NCBI RefSeq assembly: GCF_040712315.1
Contig: NC_134019.1
Coordinates: 36,423,873 to 36,487,872, forward strand
DNA: 64,000 bases
Direction: 5' to 3'
DNA from: Castanea sativa
Lineage: Eukaryota > Streptophyta > Magnoliopsida > Fagales > Fagaceae
The translations under genes and the position numbers were made by a program. The notes under the pieces are model-generated. The model did no database searches. It was not told the DNA's origin and worked only from the letters and a program-made list of their open reading frames with translations. Positions 1-12,337 of the stretch are shown one piece after another (positions within the stretch are counted from its first letter, which is position 1; each line of letters starts with the position of its first letter).

Positions 1-31
1 TCACATAAATTTACAACTTTTTAAATTAAAT

Positions 32-225
32 ATAGTGTTTGTTTGGCTAACTTATTTTTTGTCAACTTATTTTACTATTCAGTTTTTTTTTGTTATTATT
101 TATAGGTCTCATTACACTATTTGATTTTATTTATGGATCTCACTATATTATTTCAACTAACATTTAATTTTATCTACAGTGCTTTCAGGAAAAAAAATAA
201 ATTTTAACAAAATAAGCGAATTTTA
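32..225. repeat. MITE-like repeat, copy 1 of a three-copy family
   Basis: This AT-rich stretch shares a layout with 7229-7425 and 7432-7622. A motif TTTGGCTAACTTATTTT lies near one end, a core reads TTTATGG/AGNTC, and the other end reads AACAAAATAAGCG. It has no coding potential. The shared ends and near-constant length of about 195 bp suggest a short non-autonomous DNA transposon. The superfamily is not clear from the sequence. Confidence 0.45.
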
Positions 226-363
226 AAATTATACTCTTTTTTTTTTTTGCGCAACTGTATATTTTTGTTTTATAATTGATTAGATAGGCATCTAGTCAGT
301 CTTGTGTTGCACCACTCTTCAAAAATATATGTATATAAAAAAGCCTTGGTTCCTACAGCTTAT

Positions 364-688
364 ACTAAGGCTAAGTTTGGATAGGAATTATTGCGTTTAC
401 GTTTCATGTTTCAACTGTTTTCTTTTTTTTTTTTGGCAGCTTTTCAGCTTTTAAGGAACAACGGCTACTGTTCATGCACTGTGCATGAACCGTAACCGAA
501 AATTAGGACTTTTTCAGCCACTTTTTTGCGTGAACAGTATATCCGTGCACTGTTCACGGACCAAATATCACTTTTTAGCCACTTTTTATTAAAAATTGGT
601 CTTACGGTACTATTCACACATTTAAAAATTATTTTACTACAGTGTTTTCAGTTTTTAGTTTTCAGCTGTATCTAAACGGAACCTAAGG
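364..688. mobile_element. MITE with internal hairpins
   Basis: The ends form an imperfect terminal inverted repeat: GGCTAAGTTTGGATA on the left, against the reverse complement of TATCTAAACGGAACC on the right. Inside are two short palindromes built on CTGTTCATG/CATGAAC and CGTGAACAGT/ACTGTTCACG (about 468-560). There is no ORF. It lies just upstream of the methyltransferase promoter, so it may influence that gene. Boundaries are approximate and no target-site duplication was proven. Confidence 0.45.
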
Positions 689-764
689 AAGCAAAAGGTC
701 ATTGGAAAACTGCGTAAACACCATTACGTAAGCTTGAATGTGTCAGCTTTAATTCCATTTTTGC

Positions 765-772
765 TATAAATA
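765..772 (+). promoter_or_regulatory. TATA box of the SABATH methyltransferase gene
   Basis: TATAAATA lies 93 bp upstream of the ATG at 858. This spacing fits transcription starting near 795-800 and a 5' leader of about 60 nt. The leader AT 795-857 is A-rich, as is common in plants. Confidence 0.6.
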
Positions 773-857
773 GACGCACCTTACAGTTTATTACACACAC
801 CAAAATAAGCAAAGAAGAATAGCTTTAGAAACTAGAAACAGGTATCAATAAGCAACA

Positions 858-3800
858 ATGGAGGTAGAGCAAGTCCTTCACATGAATGGTGGAGATGGGA
901 AAACAAGCTATGCAATGAACTCGCAACTTCAAGTCAGTCCTCTCTCAATGTCACTCTTAATGTTGTTTTGTTCTTTTCTTTCTCATATATATATCAACTT
1001 GATTTGTTTGTTTAAAATTGTAGAGAACTGTGGCAGCTATGGTTAAGCCCATACTTGAAGAGAGCATGGAGGAGCTTTACCTCACTCTGTTCCCCGAGTG
1101 TTTGAAAATGGCAGATTTGGGTTGCTCAGCAGGACCAAATACCCTTTTAGCTGTATCAAAAGTCATGGACATCATTGGCACCAAGTCCCAAAAGCTGAAC
1201 CGCCCACCACCCTCATTGCAAGCATTCCTAAACGATCTTCCAGGGAATGACTTCAACAGCATTTTCAAGTCATTGCCAAGCTTCTATAAGAAGTTGGAGA
1301 ATGAGAAGGGAACCTCATTTGGGCACTGTTTCATAACCGCAGTGCCAGGGTCTTTCTATGGCAGGCTCTTCCCTAACAATTCCCTGCACTTTGTTCATTC
1401 TTGTTATGCTCTTATGTGGCTCTCCGAGGTTGATAATATTCTAGCTAGCTAATTTCCCCATTAGTAGTCATCTTTTTTTTTCTTTGATTTTAGAATTTTT
1501 AGGATGATAAATCTTGTGGACACAACTTTTGTACCATAACCATGGTATCAAAAATCAGATCAGAGGCAAAACCGTTTTTGCCTCTGATTCTCGATTTAAC
1601 CCAATTTTGGCTGGTTTTGGGCATTTTTACTAGACTAAACTAGTATTTAGTTCTTGCTTGAACCGGTCGGTTTAGTCCGATTTTTAAAACCAAGGCATAA
1701 CTTTTACTACAATATGATATAGTTGATAATGAGTGGTGGGAAAAAAAGTAGCAAGATTATGTGAGAGTAATAAACAGTCACTTACAATCTACCACATTAG
1801 AGTTATGACAAAAAAAGTTATAGTCTCAAAAGAATTCTTTTAAAATTTCAATAAATTCATGATTTCTATTTTCTTTCTTCAGTTTTCAAAACCAAATGAA
1901 AGTGCGCATTAAGTTACTGTAGATTCTAGCTCCATCCAAGTTGACAAAAAGTGTCACGTCATTTAACCCTTTATGTATATATAGGAAGTGGTGTTGGTGT
2001 GGAACGTATGGTAGATCGAACTTGAGACTTATGGGGTTACATCACACTCCAAACCAATGAACTCACTACCTAAACACCAATGTTAACAAAATGCACACAA
2101 GTTTTTTCTTTTTCATTTTTTTGACATATGCATACAAATTGTTAATTACTTAATTAATGGTATATACAAACTTGTAAAGATAGGACTTTTCATGAGAGAT
2201 ATTTTACTTCCTATCTTTCATGCTTTGAAATTTTCATGTAGGTTTATCTTAAGTAACTTTAAGCATCCAAGTAATTCATTTAGTTCTTCGTTATGTATGC
2301 AATGTGACAATGAAAAATTTAATATAGGCACCAAAACAGTTGGTTAGCAAGGAGGCCATGAACAAGGGGAACATATGTATTGCAAAGACAAGCCCACCTC
2401 CTGTGTTTAATGCATACTTGGAGCAATTTGAAAGAGACTTCAAAATGTTCCTGAAGTGTAGGGCAGAAGAGTTAGTCCCGGGAGGTCGGATGGTCCTCAC
2501 AACTATGGGCAGCATTAAAAGCAACGATCCTCTTTGCATTTGGGAAGTTGTTGGACTGAACCTCAATGACATGGTCTTGGAGGTAAGGAAGTGTCTAACT
2601 TGTAGAGAGAGACATATGAGCTAAAAATAATTTTCTGTTACATAAAAATACTAACTTGTAGAGAGAGATAAATAGATCCTCTTCGCATTTGGTAACTATT
2701 TTTTCCCCTTATGTTCTATTTCCATAAATAATTTTCTATTTTTGAAACTAAAAAACTTATTTGGCAACCCAAAATGGACAGAAAACAATAACTGTTCTCA
2801 AAACTCAATTTGTGAAGAAAACTGAAAATATGCAAAAGACTGTTTTTAATTTCTAATTTTCAAAAATTAATGAAAAAACACATTTAATTTAATGAATCTG
2901 TCTCATTTAATAAGTTAACATTAGAGTTCAAATCCTAGTAATAACATTTTTTTTTCTTCAAAAAACTATCTTTTTAATTTCAATTAACTAAACATATTGT
3001 TGATTTCAAAAATACAAGAAAACTGTTTTTTCTTTATATTCCCAAAGACAGGTTTTTGGAAATAGAAAAACAAGGATTGTTACCAAACATAACCTAAAGT
3101 TTTTATAATTTTTTTCACAACTATTTAAGGTGACATGTATGTTGTAAGTAGTGCTAAAAAAATAGTATAAGAAAATTACTCGCTATTACACACTCTCTAC
3201 ATACTCCCTTTTGAAATCGTATCTTTAAAACATTATTATAGTCCATGTGGTAATATGTATGTGATGAGTGTGTAACTATTATCACTTTAAAATATTCATG
3301 TTAGTTGTGAACTATTAAAAAAAAAAGATATAACTTTAATCATAACTTAATATTCTACATTATTCAAGTGACACCAATTACATTTATTATTGTGATTAGA
3401 TTTTTTTTTTTGCATAAAATTTATAATAACTTTTAAGGGTAATGTGAACGAAAATTAAAGACCCAAGTCAAATATGGAAAGTGGGTAAATATGAGCCAAT
3501 TATAATCGTACGTCTATGGGACTATGGCCTCTGGGCACGCCACTGTTGATCGACTTATGCCGACCCAAGATCCTTCCTGCCATACGTTATTCACGCGCTG
3601 TCTGTCCCGGTATCCTGCTGCTGCTGCTGCTGCTGCACCATGCAAATTATAACTGAAAAGGCATAAAATTATTGCTGCTATAATACAAGTTTTCAACAAC
3701 TATTGGTACTATTTTTTGCTAGAAAGAGATAGGACATGTATTTAGTACACCTAATTATATAAGATAAAACCATGTACAAGAGTTAGACATTTTTAGATTT

Positions 3801-4248
3801 TATTCTTAATGGAACTTAACTTTGTTGGAGTCTTTTCTTCTGTTGTAACTATTAAATTATCAAAGTTACTTTGGTTAATTAATTTCAGGGCTTAATAGAA
3901 GCAGAGAAACTGGACGCCTTCAATTTGCCATACTATGCACCAACTACCGAGGAAGTCAAGAGGTTGATCGAGGTTGAAGGATCTTTTACTTTGCTTAAAC
4001 TTGAAGTTTTCAAAATGGATTGGGACTCTCACATAAAGAAAGCTAATAGCGGCCTCGATAGGCAAGAAAGGGCAACAATGATTGCCACTTACATTAGGGC
4101 CGTTGGTGAACCTATATTGGCTAGCCAGTTTGGTGAAGAAAACATGGACAACTTGTTTCAAAGGTTTAAAGATGTTGTCCTTGATCACATGGAGGCAGAG
4201 AAATGTGAATACGTTAATTTGGTCATCTCCTTGACAAAAAGGGGTTGA
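858..4248 (+). CDS. SABATH-family carboxyl methyltransferase (four exons)
   Basis: The exons are 858-932, 1024-1428, 2328-2582 and 3889-4248. All three introns are GT-AG, all junctions are phase 0, and the product is 364 aa, normal for SABATH enzymes. Family members move a methyl group from S-adenosylmethionine to the carboxyl of small acids such as salicylate, benzoate, jasmonate or IAA. Visible landmarks are the N-terminal [11 protein letters not shown] with Gln25 at the end of exon 1, the SAM-binding [10 protein letters not shown] at residues 56-65, [11 protein letters not shown] near 93-103, [11 protein letters not shown] near 132-142 and the substrate-pocket LMW at 155-157. Exon 3 holds the NKGNI and [11 protein letters not shown] motifs, and exon 4 the C-terminal cap. 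The first intron is only 91 bp and the third 1306 bp. The frame is intact throughout. The exact substrate cannot be read from the sequence; a salicylate/benzoate-type enzyme is a reasonable guess. Confidence 0.9.
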
Positions 4249-7228
4249 ATTGCAAGGTTAAAGAAAAAGTGATGCTGAGAATAACGTCCGCCAATGCAGT
4301 GGCAGCATTGTGGACAATATGTGCGTCATTTCAGTTTGTGTCGAAGTTATTTGTGGACTATATTTTAGGAGTCGTGTTTTGATTATCAAATAAGTTGTTG
4401 TGTCGGTTAGTTTATGACTTTATGGTCTATGTTTTTGGTATTGCAAGTATTGATTGGTCACACTTTGTTTTTGCCAATAAATATTATATCAATCAGGAAA
4501 AAAAAAAAATAAAAAAAAAATCATGAGTACTTTTGACTTAGAGAAGTGTTTGTAAATGCGGCCTACTACTTTAGCTCGAGTGATTTCGCCTATATGAATC
4601 AAACATGGGTCTTGGACACATTAATTGAATGGCATTCACAAATCACAACTCCCGATTGAGTGATATCATAGGACAACCTCCTTTCCATTGGTTGAATTTG
4701 TTGAGAAATTGAGAGACTGGTTGGTATAATTTAACTAATTTTCAGTCAAATTTAATTAATTAATCAAATTATGCTTACACACTCAGATTATGGTTAATTC
4801 TAACGACAAACCAATATCCTTAAAACGAATAAACTACGGACCTAGCTAACACGTTATAGACTTAACTTTTGTTTACGATTTGCTAATTTATAAACTATGG
4901 ACTTAACAGAATCTTTTATAGATTTAGCCATCTTAAATGATTTGGGTATGCATCAAGAAAATTGGGTAGGGGGAGGGGGGTTAATAGTTTTTAGTGTTTA
5001 AATACTGAAAATTGAGAGTTTTCAAAAAAAAATACATGTTTGGTAGGAGAGTTTAACAAAGATTTGAGTCATAGTTTTCAATTTAGAGTGTTTGCATTGT
5101 ATTTTGAGAACACCACAAGAGAAGTTTTCAGTTTTCAAGTAAGAGTTTTTAGTGGCATTGTTATAATTATTTTGAAAAATGTAGAACCCATATGACGTTG
5201 ACAACACATAAAACACAAACTTCTTAAAGATGCACACTCAAACCAAACACTCAGTTGTGTTTTTCGCTTTTGAAAATATGTTATTAACTACAAACATGAT
5301 ACTAAACAATTTTTTTGCATTGTGAATACTTTTAAACAAGTATTTTCATAACATTTTTAAAGCATAATTTTCACATTTTTTTGAAAACCAATACCTAAAC
5401 TGTCTTATCAAATGGGCCCTTAAGAACTAGCTTTGAGAAATTGTTCTTGCTTTTAATTTGAGTATGATTGTTCTATGGCTGTCGTGTTAGGACTTTGCTT
5501 TGTGCTTTAGAATATCCTTTTGAAATTTTCCCTAAAATCATTCTTTTGATTGACAGACATCCATTTCATGCGAAACAACATTACCATATGAAATATGAAA
5601 TGTCTCTCTCACCTTGTATGAAAATATGACCTGCAAGTTAAAATGGACATGATTCTATATAAAAAATAAAATTAGGGTTGTTATGTTATTCCAATCGAGC
5701 TTTCAAGGGTGTACATGAATGAAAACGATCGCCTATTTAGTGAATTCTGTGCTGTTGATTAGTACTTTACATCTCTTTTATAAGTACATATCTATGTTAA
5801 TATATAAAATTTGAGAGAGAAGTATTAACACTCTAACTTCCTATAATTGATTATCAAAAAAAAAATCCTTTAATTATTGATTGTATGTCATATGGCTATG
5901 CTAATGATGCAAAATTGTGTTATCTTAACGAATAATATATTTTTTCTCAAAAAAAATTAATGAATAATATATCATAATAAATAATAAATACTAACAAACA
6001 GAAGGAAAATCAATTAAGTACGTGTTAAATGCAGGGGAAAAATAAAAAGGAAAAGGAAAATTATATATATATGTGTATGTGTGTGTGTGTGTATTTTGTA
6101 AGTGCTAAAGACCAAAGTATCTTACATTTAAGACACTTTTTAGGAAATTGCAAGTCCTTAGCAACAACTGAAAAATATGGGAAGTTTTTACTTTTATTCA
6201 ACTTTATATATTTGAAATATCAGGTCACAAAGAAACCAAAACATTATTTCAAAAATGTTCTTTTCAAAAAAAATATATATATAATGCCTATAATAGGAAG
6301 CAATATTTTTTAATATTCATAAAAACCACCTCTAATAGGGCTTACAATAAAGGTAGGATTTAAATTTTTTCTTTTTTTTTAAACAAATCAACTATGCAAA
6401 TGCAACAAATTAAAACCCTAATTCAATATACATAATATATATATTAGTAAAACTACAAATACAATAAACCCTAATTCAATATTTTCAAAAACAGTTGACT
6501 TAACAAATTTTTGCTTGTCATTATTTGATCACATCATTAACATTACTTTTTTACTTATGTACTAATGTTGTGATCTTAATGTCCCACATGGATAAAATGT
6601 AACCTTAATCACGTATTTATAAACTCTTTAGTACCCTCCTTTTGCAAGTTGATTTTCAATTGTGAGTTCTATCCATGGGCTTATAACAACTAACAAAAGC
6701 TTACCACCTCTATAATTATATAAAATAAAATAAAAATTGTATCTCTAATCTATTAAATTAATATACATTTACGATAAATTCTTTTTGGTATCCAATTAAT
6801 AGGTGTCTGTAGGGCATTTGTTAACGGATCATTTTAAAATATTTTTATACCACTGAAATTTTTTTTTTTTTTTTTAAACTGTCAAAAGATTATTTTCTTT
6901 TTTTAGATTAAAAAATTTTCTAAAAAAAATTTGTAAACTAATGTGCTTAGGATATATACATCACAAAGATTATAGGAGTACAAAAATGTTTTAAATTTTA
7001 TCATTGGCATGATCTATGGGGTCTATTAAAATAATTTTTCGTATGAATTGATGTTAAGAGATAAGGATTACGAAAACGAAGCAAGTTTTAAATTCACTTG
7101 GATTGGTGTGCTATATATATACACACAAAGATCATACAAAGCGCTTTCTCACCCAAAAAAAAAAAAATCATACAGGGTATATAAATTTTTTTTTTAAATT
7201 TTATCCTTGGCATGAACTAAGGGGTCTA
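4249..7228. other. AT-rich intergenic DNA, no gene seen
   Basis: This holds the 3' flank of the methyltransferase gene (A-runs at 4497-4523), a degenerate AT-rich repeat around 4985-5415 and a TA/TG microsatellite at about 6063-6093. ORFs here are short, low-complexity and unlike any known protein. Confidence 0.6.
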
Positions 7229-7425
7229 TTAAATGCGTATTTGGCTTCAAATTAAAAAGTTAGTTTATTTTATTATTTAATTTATTTTTTCTACTATTTA
7301 TGGGCTCAGTGCACTTTTTGGTATCATTCATGAGTATCATTGTACTATTTTAGCTAACTTTTACTTTTATCTAAAATACTTTCAACAAAAAAAATTCAAT
7401 TTCAAAAAAATAAGTGGATTTCAAA
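7229..7425. repeat. MITE-like repeat, copy 2
   Basis: It shares ends and core with 32-225 and with the directly following copy at 7432-7622. The two adjacent copies stand head to tail. No coding content. Confidence 0.45.
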
Positions 7426-7431
7426 CAGATG

Positions 7432-7622
7432 CGCTTGGCATAGATTATTTTTGCTAACTTATTTTACTATTCAGTTTATTTTTCGTACAATTCATATGTC
7501 TTACTGCATTTTTTGGTATTATTTATGAGTTCAATTATACTATTTCAACTAATTTTTACTTTTATGTAAAACACTTTCAACAAAAAAAATTTTAGTTTCA
7601 GCAAAATAAACAGATCCCAACA
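7432..7622. repeat. MITE-like repeat, copy 3
   Basis: This is a head-to-tail neighbour of copy 2. It carries CTAACTTATTTTACTATTCAG, in common with copy 1, and the same AGCAAAATAA right end. Confidence 0.45.
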
Positions 7623-7628
7623 TTAGAA

Positions 7629-8005
7629 TAATTTTTCGTATGAATTCATTAATTTTTAAGAGATTGGATGAATGGATCCAGGAAAAAGCAAGTTTTAAAG
7701 TCACATGGATTGCTGTAGTGTGTGTCTATATATATATAAAAGCTAGCTTCTTCATTATTTGGTTATCTTTTTTTTATGAACAAATTGTTCATTATTTGGT
7801 TATCATTCCGAGTTCTTCTGCCTCCCATTATATATGTAACTCTGCACCGCAACCCGTACTTGCTTTTTCCTGGATCCATATCCTTAACAAAGAATTCATA
7901 CGAAAAATCATTTCATGCCATGTGCCGTGAAAGCAAGTATGGGTTGTGGTGCAGAGTTACATATATAATGGGAGGTAGAAGAACTCGGAAGGATAACCAA
8001 ATAAT
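7629..8005. repeat. Nested pair of long inverted repeats (snapback DNA)
   Basis: Two overlapping fold-backs are present. Arm 7791-7866 is the near-perfect reverse complement of 7930-8005 (about 75 bp, a few mismatches, 63-bp spacer). Separately, 7629-7694 contains blocks such as TTTTTCGTATGAATTC and GGATCCAGGAAAAAGCAAG, which recur inverted at 7857-7910. The ORFs across it are by-products of the palindrome. It could be transposon debris or a hairpin RNA source. Confidence 0.75.
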
Positions 8006-8514
8006 AAAAGGATCCGGTTAATATGTGTCTTAAAAGCATAAATTAATAAATCTAATTTTAAGAAAGTTTTATTAATAATTGAAAAAATTGTCAAAATTTT
8101 TTCAATTTTTAATAAATTTTTTTCAATTGTATACCCTTAAAATACAGATCAATAAAATCCATAATAAAATAAGGAAAAAGCAAAGCTTGTATGTTTTGCC
8201 AGTTTTATCATCATTACCTGTACAATCATCCAGCTTGTTTAACTCCGGTACCTTGTACAGTAATGTATGCAGAGATTTTTTTGGTGAATGTTAGATTTTG
8301 TCCGTCTGTCTGTCTATATTTTTTGGTGAATTTTAGATTTTTTTTTTTTTTTTTTTGTAAATTCAAAGACTCTGTGGATTAAGATTAGATGTTCTTTTTT
8401 TCTTTTTCTTTTTTATACGAAGATTAGATGTTCTGTTCCTTATCATTTCTGCTTCATCTACCATTAGTATTACTTTTATGATACGATAATCAAATCGACG
8501 AAGGTTATTATAAG
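8006..8514. other. AT-rich spacer, nothing recognised
   Basis: T-rich tracts (for example 8339-8356) and no convincing coding or RNA feature before the LTR begins. Confidence 0.5.
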
Positions 8515-9276
8515 TGCACAATTAGCCTGGACTCAAAGACAAACGTGGGCTCAGGCCCAATGAGCCTTAACAATAAGATTTGAAGAGTGTGGATTTGAAA
8601 TCTAGGTTAGGGATGTGGGAAGCTTGGTAAACAGGCTTGAGTGTTACAGTATTTGCAAATAATAAACAAGTATGACAAAGGAACCTCTTCGGACGTAAGC
8701 CGAGGACGATCTGTGTATTATTTCTCATTTCCTTTCAAAGATTACAGTTCTTAATCATTCTTCAGCTAACTGACTGATCCCCCTTTTTTCTCTTTCCTCT
8801 CTTCTTAAATACTTCTTTTTCTTCTTCCCTTTTTGTCCACGTGTCACACAATTCTTATCCTTAGATTCTCCCCTTACTTCCACCACCTTCCTAAAATCTT
8901 TAAACAATAGCAGGAATGTGAATTCTACTGTTCAAGGGTCATTTTCCCATTAATGCGGCCTGGGAGGTAGGTGTAGGGTCTTTAATGTGGAGGTAGCAGC
9001 CTTTTCTGAGATATTTCTCTCACACCGTTGCGTCTAGAATGTACTTGGATCCCCCTCTTAACCAACAGTTTTTCCAGAACTCTGCCTTTAATTTTCTTGG
9101 CGAACCCCAGGGTCATCGCGGGTCTATCCGAGGGAAAATTCATCCTCGGACGAATCTTCGGACCTTTGCTCTGTGGGCCGACTTGTAGTCTTAAAGGCCT
9201 TTAGTTATAAACGGACTGGCACCCGTCAATAAAGCCCAAGGCCCAAATACTTGCTCAAGTCCTTTTACTCCTCACA
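8515..9276 (-). repeat. 3' LTR of the Tat/Retand-type element
   Basis: Read on the minus strand, this 762-bp block starts TGTGAGGAG and ends GTGCA, giving TG...CA ends. It is preceded in element orientation by a purine run (9277-9300) that fits a polypurine tract. It contains GGCCCAA/TTGGGCC clusters and CCGAGGA motifs that recur in the LTR-like pieces near 18 kb. No matching 5' LTR survives, so the low-coordinate boundary is less certain than the high one. Confidence 0.55.
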
Positions 9277-9300
9277 ATAGCCCCTTAAAACTTTTTTTTT
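9277..9300 (-). other. Polypurine tract of the Tat/Retand-type element
   Basis: On the minus strand this reads as a run of A followed by AAGGGGCTAT, directly before the LTR start TGTGAGG. The position and composition are those of a plus-strand priming site. Confidence 0.55.
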
Positions 9301-9775
9301 TTTCCATCCGAGGAGAAAAATAGAGTTTTGATCCGACCAGAATACCCTCCACACGTTTCGTACATCACCGCGTGTGTGGGGATCCTTCCGTTTCCCAGAA
9401 AATGCCGTCTAGCGCTTCGAATTCCAGGACGCGCACATTTATGACCGTAAGTTACACCCTGTTCCCCACGTTCAACGGTGAGATGAACATCTAACGGTCC
9501 GTGTCACCCCCTGAAAATTTGGGCGGGACGAATCCAATTTTAAGGCCACCTCCCGCAAGTCAAAACGCTTGGAAACCCGCGCCTTCATTCATTTCTTCAG
9601 AATTCAATCACATCAAAGTATCAGTCATCGCCTTTTCTCTTCAGAAACCCGTGAAAACTCGCATAATCAAATCTCGTAAGTTCTTGCTTTCTTTGCTCCT
9701 TTCTTCTCGGATTCTGTCCTCGGTTCCCTTCTTAACTATTTTCCCTCTCAAAATTTGCCTTTTCTTTTCTCCTAG

Positions 9776-12337
9776 ATGGGTAGGTTTAAGTGCTTGGTAG
9801 ATACCGCCGCTGGGATGGAAGGGTTTAGGGCCAAATACCAGATTCCCAATGACATAGGCTTGAAATATTGTCCAGCAGAAGTCGTAGGTGGTTCTAGGAA
9901 AACGGGAGAGGTTATCATCCCTATGATTGCCTTCATAGAAGGTGGGATGACTCTCCCTATGAGAAGTGTAACTAGGAAGTACCTTTGCAATCATAGGTTA
10001 TGCCTAGACCAATGCGCACCCAATGCGTTTAGGGTCTTAGGAAGTGTCGACGCTCTAAATGAGCAGATGGGCTTGAACCTCACCTGACACGATGTTGCCT
10101 ACATGTACGAATGCCACAAACTCAAGAGTGTAGGGTATTACATCAAGTCGCGGTCTAGTGTAGTTAGGTTGATCTCCTGTTTGCCTAAGTCCAATAAAGG
10201 CATGAAGGACGACTACCTCATCGCCTCAGGCAACTGGCACGACGGCCCTCACTGCCCTTTCGTATGGGGAGACCCAGGTATGACTCCTTAGGAGTTAGTT
10301 TTTCTACCATGTGATTCAATCTCAACACCTTTTAATACTTTATTTCATACTGTACATTATTGTTTCCGTTTTTTTCACATTCATCGCAGATCTGACCATG
10401 TTTGTCTCATTGGGTGTCTTTTTTCACAGACAAACAACACGTACGCCCGCAATTGAGCCATTGCAACGTCGCCGACCTAAACCGCGTTCTCCGCTCAAAA
10501 GTATTTGTGAGTGAAGACTTACAAGTAGGGGCGGCTCATTTGATACTAGGATACGACCCCCTATCCTCGGACTTCCAAGAGATAAAAAACGCGATTATCG
10601 CAGGGGACAGGCGACGCAGGAAAATAAACATAGCAAGGCCGCATTTTCTTGCAGACCACGACATTCCTGACGAACTCAACACCATCCTATACACGCGGCC
10701 CATCATGGCAATCCCTCTCTCGACGCACTCTCAGACGACCGTTGTCCCGGAAGAACAAGCGTCCTCGTCGCATTCGTTGGACGAGGAGATAGACCAGTTT
10801 CAGCTCGAGGACATCGAAAGACCCCGAGGAAACCCGTTTGTCGTCCTCTCGGACGAGGAGGACGAGCCCGCCGAGACCTTTGGGATAGAAGGCCTGATAG
10901 TCACCCGCCCAGATTCCAGCTCCGAAGAGGAAGAGATGGACAAACTAAAAGGGCTGATAAATAAGCGGGGCGAGAAAATCGCCAAAAAAGGAGCAAGGGG
11001 ATCTCAAGTTCCTCCGTCTTTGCCACCACCCCCTCCTCCAGCCGACCCTACGCCTCCCGTCTAGGAACCGAAGAAGAAGAGGAAAGAGAAGGCCGAGAAG
11101 GCTAGTGGCGAAAAACAGAAGAAACTGAAACAACAGCCACAGCAAGCTCAGCAGCAGAAACTGGACAAAGGCAAGGGACGTGCTCGTTCAGTAGAAAGCG
11201 GGGAGATAAGGGACCTGGCCGAAGTGCGCCGAGCACCGGCTACCTAGTCTCCCGAGTTGAAACTGGACAGGGCACCAATCTCTTGCCAGTCCAACATTAA
11301 GGCGTTCCAACAAGGCCATGCCCTCCACCTGGCCGATGCGTTGGAACGTCCCCTTCTGCTGCCCAAGGATATGGAAGCCTTGGAAAAAATGAGCCAGCCT
11401 CAGCTGTTCCTTTCTTTGAAAAGGGACTTGGCCCTGGTAAGTTTTACTCCCTATCTCCATTTTGTTTTGCACGATGTTTCACTATTAGTGGATGTTTTTA
11501 TGCGTCTGACTTTCCGATACTCTGTCACAGGCCGTCCAGGAAGTTTTTGCCACCGAGAAGTTCGTGGAGGATTCTCGGAAGAGGGTTGGAATGGAACAGG
11601 AGATTCGGATAAAGACTGAGAAGTCCCTAGGCCAGGCTATCGCAGAAAACGAGAAACTCACCTCTCAGCTAGCGAATCTAAAAAGAAAAAGAGACGGCGT
11701 CGAGGCCAGCCTGAGAACCATGAGGACCCAAGTGGAGGGGCAGCGCAAGCTTCTTCACCAAAAGGATGAAAAGCTCTCCAAAGCTCAGTAGGAATGCTCT
11801 GACTTGGAGAAGGAGCTTGCGAAGATGAAGGAGGAAGCTCGTACCTTCAAGGATTCGCTGGAGGCTGCGAAGAGGGCTGGTTACAAGGAAGGGGCAGCGG
11901 CGACAAACGATCAGCTGACAGAGGAGTTCGCGGCTTTGTGCCGAGAATACTGTCAGTAGGTATGGGGGGAAGCCTTAAACGTAGTAGGGATTCCTTCAAC
12001 TTCCGAGCTGAGGAAGCCCGAGAACGTTTGGCTTCCCCTAGACATACAGGAGATAGAAGAGCCTCCTACTGTCGCTCCCGCCCCTGAGACAGCTCCTTCT
12101 GCACTCCCTCCTGTGATCCTTGAGCCCATTCCTGCTCCTACAGAACCTACAAGTTCCAATAAAGAGAAGGAACAGGGTGAAGGTGCCGAGAAGGCTTCAA
12201 ATCAAAGCACTTAGCCCATTGTGCCCCCACCAGCCACGATAGACAAAGGAAAACAAGTCTTATCTTCCTTTGAAATGGAGCTTAAAAGCACTGAGGCAAC
12301 CAGCACTTCCAAGCAAGACCCTCTTCCTAGAGTTTAG
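9776..12337 (+). pseudogene. Antisense accessory gene inside the Tat/Retand-type element (three exons, decayed)
   Basis: This gene runs opposite to gag-pol, between integrase and the 3' LTR. Its exons are 9776-10277, 10430-11436 and 11531-12337. Both introns are GT-AG and the joined frame is continuous, phase +1 then 0. Exon 1 encodes a conserved-looking globular part with motifs LPMRSVTRKYL, FRVLGSVDALNEQ, YYIKSRS and LISCLPKSNKG. Exon 2 is acidic, then proline-rich (PPSLPPPPPP) and lysine-rich. Exon 3 is a coiled coil (about 11564-11950) with a proline-rich tail. In-frame stops lie at 10085 (TGA) and at 11062, 11245, 11789, 11957 and 12212 (all TAG); the TAG at 12335 may be the true end. 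Antisense ORFs at this place are known from Tat-lineage elements. It may belong with the 'putative gypsy-type transposon' proteins. Function unknown. Confidence 0.7.
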
